DNA from: Acidobacteriota bacterium
Lineage (GTDB): Bacteria; Acidobacteriota; Vicinamibacteria; Vicinamibacterales; CAVVIG01
DNA length: 5,378 nt
Assembly: GCA_016195295.1 (NCBI GenBank)
Contig: JACPZV010000457.1
Span: forward strand, 1-5,378
Direction: 5' to 3'
In this document: in pieces, positions 1 through 5,378 of the stretch
How positions within the stretch are numbered: position 1 is the stretch's first letter
Layout: each line of letters starts with the position of its first letter
Made by a program: the position numbers and the translations under genes
Notes under the pieces: generated by a model
What the model was told of the DNA's origin: nothing
Databases searched by the model: none
Seen by the model: the letters and a program-made list of their open reading frames with translations, nothing else

Positions 1-189
1 CGCGAAGCGATCGCTCAGCAATCCCTCGCTCTTCAGGTTGTAAAAGGCCGGCACCAGCTTCCGCATGGCGAGATCCCCGCTGGCGCCGAACATCACCACT
101 GTGCATGGATCCGCCACGCGGGGCGGAGCCGGCGCGGCCTCGGTGCATCCGGCCGGCGCGGCCGGCCCGCTCATCGACTTCGACTCCAC
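1..189 (-). CDS. zwf: Glucose-6-phosphate dehydrogenase, N-terminal 63 residues (3' end outside window)
   Basis: Zwf oxidises glucose 6-phosphate to 6-phosphogluconolactone and so opens the oxidative pentose phosphate pathway. Only the first 63 codons are present, and the frame is open to the left edge. After a 30-residue Ala/Pro-rich leader comes VVMFGASGDLAMRKLVPAFY (31-50), the nucleotide-binding GxxGDLAxRK fingerprint of this family, with the Lys (K44) that lies near the active site in characterised members. NLKSEGLL follows, as usual. The full protein should be about 480-520 residues. I take GTG at 187-189 as the start because GAGGAGG lies 6 bases upstream. The in-frame ATG at 172-174 would lie 21 bases from that site and shortens only the non-conserved leader. 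The gene begins 22 bases after gnd ends, so the two are almost certainly cotranscribed. The leader is longer than in most Zwf proteins, which begin a few residues before the Rossmann strand. Confidence 0.93.
   Translation of the reverse strand, partial: MESKSMSGPAAPAGCTEAAPAPPRVADPCTVVMFGASGDLAMRKLVPAFYNLKSEGLLSDRFA
151..167 (-). repeat. Perfect 7-bp GC-only inverted repeat within the start of zwf
   Basis: GGCCGGC (151-157) and GCCGGCC (161-167) are perfect reverse complements separated by 3 bases. In the zwf mRNA they would form an all-GC hairpin starting about 22 bases after the first base of the GTG, inside the non-conserved Ala/Pro-rich leader codons. It may simply reflect Gly-Pro-Ala coding at high GC. 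Confidence 0.6.
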
Positions 190-195
190 GTCAGT

Positions 196-202
196 CCTCC
201 TC
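196..202 (-). promoter_or_regulatory. Ribosome binding site of zwf
   Basis: On the minus strand this reads GAGGAGG, a near-perfect anti-16S match, 6 bases before the GTG at 187-189. It decides the zwf start in favour of GTG over the downstream ATG at 172-174. It lies wholly within the 22-base gnd-zwf gap. Confidence 0.8.
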
Positions 203-211
203 GGCCGCCGG

Positions 212-1192
212 TTATCCGCCCGCGGGCCGCTCCACATGCCCGCCGAACTTGTAGCGCATCGCCGACAGCACTTTCTCCGCGAACGTGTGGTCCTGACGGG
301 ACCGGAAGCGGGCGAACAGCGCCGAGGACAGCACCTCGACCGGGACGGCTTCGTCCATCGCCGCCTCGATGGTCCAGCGTCCTTCGCCCGAGTCCTGCAC
401 GAAGCCGCTGAACTGCGCGAGCTGTGGATCCTCGGCGAGCGCGGTCGCCGTCAGGTCGAGGAGCCACGATCCGACGACGCTGCCGTGGCGCCAGACCTCG
501 GCGATGTCGGGAAGGTTGAGGTCGTAGCGCTGGCCTTCCGGAAGGTGCTCGCGCCCGGCATGACGAAGTATGTCGAATCCCTCCGCGTACGCCTGCATGA
601 GCCCGTATTCAATGCCGTTGTGCACCATCTTCACGAAGTGCCCGGCCCCGGCCGGCCCGCAGTAGAGATACCCTTGTGGCGCGGTGCCGCCCGCGGCTCG
701 TCCCGGCGTCGGCGCTGTGCCATCGTCGCCGGGCGCGAGCGTCTTGAAGATGGGATCGAGGCGATCGACCACATCGCGGGGACCGCCGATCATCAGGCTG
801 TCGCCCCGGTCGAGCCCCCACAGGCCACCACTGGTTCCGACATCGACGTACTGGATCTGCTTCGCCCTCAGGGCGGACGCGCGCCGCACGTCGTCCTTGA
901 AGTGCGAGTTGCCGCCATCGATGATCACGTCGCCGGGGCTCAATAGGGCGGCCACCTTCGACACCATCTGCTCCGTCGGTGCGCCGGCCGGCACCATCAG
1001 CCAGACTGTCCGCGGCCGGGCCATCGCGCGGATGAGATCCTCGATCGCTACCGCGGGCACCGCTCCTTCGCGCTCGAGCTCCCGTACGCGGTCCGCGCTG
1101 AGGTCGAACACCACAGCCGTGTGACCGCCGCGCATCAGACGCCGAACCATGTTCGCGCCCATCCGTCCGAGACCAACCATACCGATTTGCAT
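212..1192 (-). CDS. gnd: 6-phosphogluconate dehydrogenase, decarboxylating, short form (probably NAD-dependent)
   Basis: The enzyme oxidatively decarboxylates 6-phosphogluconate to ribulose 5-phosphate, the second oxidation of the pentose phosphate pathway. The 326-residue product opens with a Rossmann fold, MVGLGRMGANM (GxGxxG at 7-12). Then come IIDGGNSHFKD (90-100), the substrate-binding SGG (121-123), and GHFVKMVHNGIEY (184-196) with catalytic K188 and N192/E195. The end of the family core is marked by VQDSGEGRW (265-273). At 326 residues it is far shorter than the roughly 470-residue NADP enzymes and belongs to the short class. D30 at the end of the second beta strand, where NADP enzymes usually carry Asn-Arg, suggests NAD preference (inference). 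A Gly/Ala/Pro-rich insertion lies at about 154-172. I chose the ATG at 1190-1192 because family proteins begin directly with the Rossmann strand and GAGGT lies just upstream. The frame continues upstream to a TTG at 1259-1261, but those 23 residues look like untranslated leader. Confidence 0.95.
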   Translation of the reverse strand: MQIGMVGLGRMGANMVRRLMRGGHTAVVFDLSADRVRELEREGAVPAVAIEDLIRAMARPRTVWLMVPAGAPTEQMVSKVAALLSPGDVIIDGGNSHFKDDVRRASALRAKQIQYVDVGTSGGLWGLDRGDSLMIGGPRDVVDRLDPIFKTLAPGDDGTAPTPGRAAGGTAPQGYLYCGPAGAGHFVKMVHNGIEYGLMQAYAEGFDILRHAGREHLPEGQRYDLNLPDIAEVWRHGSVVGSWLLDLTATALAEDPQLAQFSGFVQDSGEGRWTIEAAMDEAVPVEVLSSALFARFRSRQDHTFAEKVLSAMRYKFGGHVERPAGG

Positions 1193-1280
1193 CACGACCT
1201 CATAGCAGAGCCGAGCCCCGCACGACGACACATTGTTGGCCGGGCCGACAGCCCGCCTCAACGCCTCGACTTCGACGTGA
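1193..1280 (-). other. 88-base tal-pgi/gnd intergenic gap with a small hairpin
   Basis: This is the longest gap in the visible operon. It holds a 5-bp hairpin at 1241-1255 (CGGGC, loop TGTCG, GCCCG on the minus strand) with no following T-run, so it is not a convincing intrinsic terminator. A weak sigma70-like pair overlaps it: TTGAGG (1256-1261) and AACAAT (1232-1237) with an 18-base spacer. These could give gnd and zwf a secondary promoter, but the match is poor. No coding potential is convincing here. Confidence 0.4.
1197..1201 (-). promoter_or_regulatory. Ribosome binding site of gnd
   Basis: The minus strand reads GAGGT, 4 bases before the ATG at 1190-1192. The spacing is short but usable. 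It supports this start over the 23-residue upstream extension to a TTG. Confidence 0.6.
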
Positions 1281-4139
1281 TCAGGCCAGCGCCTCGTGCA
1301 CGAGCGTCTTCAGCCGATCGAGGCCGGCCGCGACATCGGCGCCGAGATGCACGCGCAGCAGACGGCGGCCGCGCGCCGCGAGGACCTCGAAATCGCCGCG
1401 CGCCTGCGCGGCCTTCACGATCCCGAAGGTGTACTTCTGCCCGGGCACCGGCAGGTCGGCCGCATCGTCGCACGTGATCTGTAGGAACACGCCACTGTTC
1501 GGGCCGCCCTTGTACGCCTGGCCCGTCGAGTGCAGGAACCTCGGGCCGTAACCGAGACAGGTTGCCGCGCGCGTGCGGTCACGCACCGCGTGCCGGATCC
1601 GTTGCAGCGGCGCGTCGTGTCTGGCGTCCCGCGCCACGTACGCCAGCAGCCCGAAGTAATCGCGGGTTCCAAGCCGGGCCAGGTGTGCCTTGAGGCACGC
1701 GCGTGCGGCACCTGCTCCTGTTGCGGACGCGAGCGCCGCCGCATTCTTTGCGTCCGCGAAGAACTTCAGCCCGTCGGCCACCAGAAACGGGGCCTCGGCC
1801 GGCAGCGACCCCCGCGACTCGAAATCGTCCGTCAGCTTGCGCGTCGCGATCTTGCTCGCCTCGACGTCGGGCTGATCGAACGGGTTGATACCGAGGATCG
1901 ATCCGGCGACCGCCGTGGCGATCTCCCACCGGAAGAACTCCTGTCCGAGGTCGTACGGGTCGTCGACGGCAATGCGAACTACGGGCTGCCCTGCGTGTTC
2001 GAGCGCATCAAGGGCGACGTCCTGCGACGGATCAGGCGTGGACGTCAGTCGGAGATACGCGAACAGCCGGTCGTCGCCGTACACGGCCGGATCACCCAGC
2101 CGCTCGCCGTCGATCGGGATGAGCCCTCTGCCGCGCTTGCCGGTCGATTCGGCGATCAACTGCTCGAGCCACCCGCCGAGCGCCGAGATGGCAGGCGAGG
2201 CGACGATCGTCACCTTGTCGCGACCGTGGGCGCCGAGCGTTCCGAGTACGGCGCCCAGCGCCACGCCCGGGTTGTCCGCCGCCGGCACGCACGCGGCGCA
2301 ACTGTGCACCATCTCTTCCGCGCGATCGAGAAAACGGCCGACATCCAGTCCCATCGCCGCGGCCGGCACCATGCCGAAATCCGACAGCGCCGAATAGCGC
2401 CCGCCGATCGACGACAGGCCGTGACAGATGCGGTGGAACCCGTACCGCTCGGCCACCTGCTGCAGCTTCGAACCCGGATCGGTGATGGCGACGAAACGCT
2501 TCGATGCCTCGCGGGCCCCGATGGTCTCTGTCATGAGCTCGAAGAAGTACTGAAACAGGATGTTCGGCTCGAGCGTGCTGCCCGACTTGCTGGAGACGAT
2601 GACGAGCGTGTGAGCCAGATCGACGTCACCGGCGACCGCCGCGATCTGCGCCGGATCGGTGGAGTCGAGCACGTGCAGTGCCGGATAGCCCGCAACGCGG
2701 CCGAACGTCGAAGCGAGAACGTCCGGGCACAGGCTCGATCCGCCCATGCCGAGCAGCAGCACGTCGGTGAAGCCGCCGGTTCGCGCGTCATGAGCCACCG
2801 CGCGCAGCCGGTCGAGGTGCGCGAGTTGATCGTCGGTGACGCCCAGCCATCCGAGCCACCGGTCCTCGTCCGTTCCGGTCCAGAGCGCTGCGTCGCGCGC
2901 CCAGAGCCGTTGGGCTTTGCGGCTGTCTTGCCAGTCGCGAATCGCGGCCGAGACCGCCTCAGCCAGCGGCGGAGGCAACTGCGTGTGCTGACGCTCGACG
3001 TGTGGCGGTGCGACGGCAGTCCGCTTCCTGTCAATCGCCGCTAGCAGTTTCTGGAACGCATCGGCGAACAGGCTCACGCCATCCCGGACCAGCCGGCTGG
3101 TGATCGCGTCGAGCGAGATCCCGGCGTCCTGCAATGCGGCGAGCGAGACCCGCGCCTCCTCCACATCCTCCTCGAGACTGAGCCGCGGCCGGCCGTGATC
3201 CCGGAATGCGTCGAGTGTCGCCGGCGGGATCGTATTGACCGTGTCGGGACCGATCAGCTCTTCCACGTAAAGGGTGTCTCGGTAGGCCGGATTCTTCGTG
3301 CCGGTGCTCGCCCAGAGCAGCCGCTGCGGTTGCGCACCGTGGCTGGCCAGCACCTGCCAGCGCGGTGTCGAGATAATTGCCTTGTATCGCTGATACGCGA
3401 GCTTCGCGTTCGCGATCGCAATCTGCCCTTTCAGACTTCGCAACCGATCGCTCACGGCGGCGCTCGTGGCCGACGCCAGCTTCGCGTCGATCTGCTCGTC
3501 GACGGCGGCGTCGATGCGGCTCACGAAGAAGCTGGCGACGCTGGCGACCCGCGACAGATCGCCGCCAGCCGCGGCGTGCGTCTCCAGGCCGGCGAGATAG
3601 GCCTCGGCCACCGCGTCGTACGCGGCCTGCGAGAAAAGGAGGGTGACGTTGATGTTCAGCCCGTCACCGACGAGTGTCCGGATCGCCGCCGTCCCCTCGG
3701 ACGTGCCCGGCACTTTGATCATGACGTTTTCCCGCCCAATCGCCGCCCACAGCCGGCGCGCCTCGGCAATCGTGCCGGCGGTGTCGGCGGCGAGCAGTGG
3801 TGAGACCTCGAAGCTCACGTAGCCGTCGCGCCGGGCCGCTCGCTCGTACACGCCGCGGAGCAGATCCGCCGCGTCCTGGATGTCGGCGATCGCCAGACTC
3901 TCGTACAGATCGATCGTCGCACACGGCGCCCGTCGGCCTGCCGCCACCAGGACCGGGGCGTAATCGGTGCTGCCGGCGATCGCCTTCTCGAAAATCGACG
4001 GGTTCGACGTCACGCCGCCGAGGCCGTCCTGTGTGATCAGACGCGTCAACTCCCCGCTCGTGATGAGATGCCGGCGGATATAGTCGAGCCAGACGGACTG
4101 ACCCATGGCTTCCAGTGTCAACAACGGATTCGTGGTCAT
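1281..4139 (-). CDS. tal-pgi: Bifunctional transaldolase / glucose-6-phosphate isomerase fusion
   Basis: This 952-residue protein joins two cytoplasmic enzymes. Residues 1 to about 368 are a transaldolase, which moves dihydroxyacetone units via a Schiff-base lysine. Visible are D19, the signature GVTSNPSIFEKAI (42-54), E111, catalytic K142 in IKVPGTSEG, T166 in NVTLLFS, S203/R208 and WASTGTKNP (276-284). A Pro/Arg/Gln-rich linker (about 369-395) leads to a phosphoglucose isomerase. It shows LLLGMGGSSL (461-470), SSKSGSTLEPN (516-526), IGGRYSALSDFGM (578-590), E664 in ESTGK and signature 2, INPFDQPDVEASK (751-763), with K763 as catalytic-lysine candidate. About 190 further residues follow, including LHSTGQAYKGGPN (869-881). 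The fusion is a known family, and the continuous frame argues against an assembly artefact. The ATG is preceded by GAGG overlapping the tkt stop, and MTTNPLL matches usual transaldolase N-termini. Oddities: Asp at 758 where signature 2 normally has Gly, and no histidine in residues 665-713. Confidence 0.96.
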   Translation of the reverse strand: MTTNPLLTLEAMGQSVWLDYIRRHLITSGELTRLITQDGLGGVTSNPSIFEKAIAGSTDYAPVLVAAGRRAPCATIDLYESLAIADIQDAADLLRGVYERAARRDGYVSFEVSPLLAADTAGTIAEARRLWAAIGRENVMIKVPGTSEGTAAIRTLVGDGLNINVTLLFSQAAYDAVAEAYLAGLETHAAAGGDLSRVASVASFFVSRIDAAVDEQIDAKLASATSAAVSDRLRSLKGQIAIANAKLAYQRYKAIISTPRWQVLASHGAQPQRLLWASTGTKNPAYRDTLYVEELIGPDTVNTIPPATLDAFRDHGRPRLSLEEDVEEARVSLAALQDAGISLDAITSRLVRDGVSLFADAFQKLLAAIDRKRTAVAPPHVERQHTQLPPPLAEAVSAAIRDWQDSRKAQRLWARDAALWTGTDEDRWLGWLGVTDDQLAHLDRLRAVAHDARTGGFTDVLLLGMGGSSLCPDVLASTFGRVAGYPALHVLDSTDPAQIAAVAGDVDLAHTLVIVSSKSGSTLEPNILFQYFFELMTETIGAREASKRFVAITDPGSKLQQVAERYGFHRICHGLSSIGGRYSALSDFGMVPAAAMGLDVGRFLDRAEEMVHSCAACVPAADNPGVALGAVLGTLGAHGRDKVTIVASPAISALGGWLEQLIAESTGKRGRGLIPIDGERLGDPAVYGDDRLFAYLRLTSTPDPSQDVALDALEHAGQPVVRIAVDDPYDLGQEFFRWEIATAVAGSILGINPFDQPDVEASKIATRKLTDDFESRGSLPAEAPFLVADGLKFFADAKNAAALASATGAGAARACLKAHLARLGTRDYFGLLAYVARDARHDAPLQRIRHAVRDRTRAATCLGYGPRFLHSTGQAYKGGPNSGVFLQITCDDAADLPVPGQKYTFGIVKAAQARGDFEVLAARGRRLLRVHLGADVAAGLDRLKTLVHEALA

Positions 4140-4147
4140 CGCGCGCG

Positions 4148-4151
4148 CCTC
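4148..4151 (-). promoter_or_regulatory. Ribosome binding site of tal-pgi, overlapping the tkt stop
   Basis: The minus strand reads TGAGG: the tkt stop codon TGA supplies part of a GAGG core, 8 bases before the tal-pgi ATG at 4137-4139. This arrangement is typical of translational coupling between tkt and tal-pgi. Confidence 0.6.
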
Positions 4152-5378
4152 ACGCCTGTTCTTTCGCCGCCGCGACCAGGCGGTCTGGCGTGAATCCGAA
4201 CTTCTTCTGTAGTTCTTTGAGCGGCGCGGAAGCGCCGAACGTGCGCATCCCGATGATCACGCCGCCGGCGCCAACGTAACGCTCCCATCCGAACGTCGAG
4301 GCCTGCTCGACCGCCACGCGCGCGGTGATCTCCGGCGGCAGCACACCGTCCCGGTAGTCCTGACTCTGTTGCTCGAACAGCTCCCACGACGGCATGCTGA
4401 CGACGCGGGCGCCGATCCCCTCGGCGGCCAGCCGCTCATACGCGGCGATACACAGTGACACCTCGCTGCCCGTGCCGAGCAGCAACACCTCCGGCCGGCC
4501 GTCAGGCGCATCGGCCAGCACGTACGCGCCTTTCGCGAGACCCGAGGCCGGCGCGTACCGTGTACGATCGAACGTCGGCAGGGCCTGCCTGGAGAGCACG
4601 AGCGCGACCGGTTGATGACGGAGCGGCATGATGAACCGCCACGCTTCGGCCACCTCGTTCGCGTCCGCCGGTCGCAACGTGATGAGCCCGGGAACGGCGC
4701 GCAGCGCGGCCAACTGCTCCACCGGCTGATGCGTCGGGCCGTCTTCGCCGACGCCGATCGAATCGTGCGTGAAGATGCAGATCGTCGGGATCTCCATCAA
4801 CGCGCTCAACCGGATGGCGGGCCGCGCGTAATCACTGAAAATCAGGAACCCGGATCCGTACGGGCGGAGCTTCGAGAGCGACAAGCCGTTCAGGACAGCG
4901 CTCATCGCGTGCTCGCGCACGCCGAAGTGCAGGTTGCGCCCGGCCGGCTTGTCCGCGCCGAAGTCGCCCGCGCCGGCGAACGTCAGGCGGGTCTTCGTCG
5001 ACGGCGCGAGATCGGCGGCGCCGCCCACGAGCCACGGCAGATGCGGCGCGATCGCGTTCAGCACGGCGCCGGACGCGTCGCGGCCAGACACGCCTTTGTC
5101 GCTCGCGGGAAACTGCGGCAGATCGCGGTCCCAGCCGTCCGGCAATGCTCGACGCTGCATGCGCGCCATCTGATCCGCGAGATCGGGAAACCGCGCCGCA
5201 TACTCGGCCAGCCTACCTTCCCATTCCACCCGCGCCGCGTGGCCTCGCGCGCCCACGCCGTCCTGAAAATGTCGATACACTTCGTCCAGCACCAGAAATT
5301 TCGCCGCCTCGGGCCATCTGTAGCTTCGCTTCGCGAGCGCCACTTCCTCGTCGCCGAGCGGCTCGCCGTGCGCCGCGC
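4150..5378 (-). CDS. tkt: Transketolase, C-terminal 408 residues (5' end outside window)
   Basis: Transketolase moves two-carbon ketol units between sugar phosphates using thiamine diphosphate, in the cytoplasmic non-oxidative pentose phosphate pathway. The visible part starts with the HGEPLGDEE segment that ends the N-terminal pyrophosphate-binding domain. The pyrimidine-binding domain follows, with GGAADLAPSTKT, HFGVREHAM (catalytic Glu at codon 4912-4914) and the signature GEDGPTHQPVEQ (His at 4729-4731). The C-terminal domain begins near LLGTGSEVSLC and ends in KEQA-TGA. Family members are about 650-700 residues, so roughly 40% is missing off the right edge. The frame stays open to the edge; the GTG at 5341-5343 lies inside the conserved domain and is not the start. 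The stop is only 10 bases before the next gene, which indicates cotranscription. I see no frameshift or lost key residue. A 1-deoxyxylulose-phosphate synthase is unlikely, because the DGPTHQPVEQ and SADL-like motifs are of transketolase type. Confidence 0.97.
   Translation of the reverse strand, partial: AAHGEPLGDEEVALAKRSYRWPEAAKFLVLDEVYRHFQDGVGARGHAARVEWEGRLAEYAARFPDLADQMARMQRRALPDGWDRDLPQFPASDKGVSGRDASGAVLNAIAPHLPWLVGGAADLAPSTKTRLTFAGAGDFGADKPAGRNLHFGVREHAMSAVLNGLSLSKLRPYGSGFLIFSDYARPAIRLSALMEIPTICIFTHDSIGVGEDGPTHQPVEQLAALRAVPGLITLRPADANEVAEAWRFIMPLRHQPVALVLSRQALPTFDRTRYAPASGLAKGAYVLADAPDGRPEVLLLGTGSEVSLCIAAYERLAAEGIGARVVSMPSWELFEQQSQDYRDGVLPPEITARVAVEQASTFGWERYVGAGGVIIGMRTFGASAPLKELQKKFGFTPDRLVAAAKEQA

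Noticed and set aside
65..946. Plus-strand open frame of 293 codons opposite gnd and the start of zwf
   Set aside because: It spans two real minus-strand genes and their gap, and its product shows no family motif. It is a GC-driven shadow.
1241..1255. Hairpin after tal-pgi as an intrinsic terminator
   Set aside because: The stem is only 5 bp and is not followed by a run of T on the transcribed strand, and the next gene continues the same pathway.
1193..1261. Upstream extension of gnd by 23 residues to a TTG codon
   Set aside because: The extension precedes the Rossmann strand where family members start. The ATG at 1190-1192 has its own ribosome binding site, and the extra residues show no conserved character.
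1530..3044. Plus-strand open frame of 504 codons opposite tal-pgi
   Set aside because: The minus-strand protein has unmistakable isomerase motifs throughout. The plus-strand product is Arg-rich with no recognisable domain, as expected for an antisense frame at high GC.
3195..3803. Plus-strand open frame of 202 codons opposite the transaldolase half
   Set aside because: It is antisense to conserved transaldolase motifs, with no recognisable domain in its own product.
5341..5343. GTG as the start of transketolase
   Set aside because: The same frame continues upstream through HGEPLGDEE, a conserved transketolase segment, so the gene extends beyond the window.
1..5378. Undescribed defence, mobile or RNA-based system
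   Set aside because: All but about 120 bases are accounted for by four recognised metabolic genes. No direct-repeat array, transposase, tRNA-like fold or unexplained gene was seen.

Overview
The window is a compact, entirely minus-strand block of central carbon metabolism genes from a GC-rich bacterium. Read in the direction of transcription (right to left), the order is: transketolase (5' end outside the window), a fused transaldolase/glucose-6-phosphate isomerase, a short-form decarboxylating 6-phosphogluconate dehydrogenase, and the first 63 codons of glucose-6-phosphate dehydrogenase. The four genes are separated by 10, 88 and 22 bases. The three visible starts each have a purine-rich Shine-Dalgarno match, so the set looks like one operon. 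Its promoter lies upstream of the right edge and is not visible.

Layout: 4150-5378, tkt, C-terminal 408 residues; 1281-4139, tal-pgi, complete at 952 residues; 212-1192, gnd, complete at 326 residues; 1-189, zwf, N-terminal 63 residues starting from GTG. No RNA gene, mobile element, CRISPR array or phage-like gene was seen. Long open frames on the plus strand are GC-driven shadows of these genes.

Together the genes encode most of the pentose phosphate pathway. Zwf and Gnd oxidise glucose 6-phosphate to ribulose 5-phosphate. Transketolase and transaldolase rearrange pentose phosphates into fructose 6-phosphate and glyceraldehyde 3-phosphate. The isomerase half of the fusion can return fructose 6-phosphate to glucose 6-phosphate. 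The gene content therefore fits a cyclic oxidative pentose phosphate route. Lactonase, ribose-5-phosphate isomerase and ribulose-phosphate epimerase are not in the window and may lie beyond it.

The organism cannot be named from the sequence. High GC, the Tal-PGI fusion and the short Gnd type recall acetic acid bacteria and other alphaproteobacteria, or Acidobacteriota; this is a leaning only. I see no undescribed system. The most interesting point is the isomerase half: the usual ring-opening histidine is not visible in its canonical place, while a C-terminal extension carries a motif resembling the histidine loop of stand-alone bacterial isomerases.
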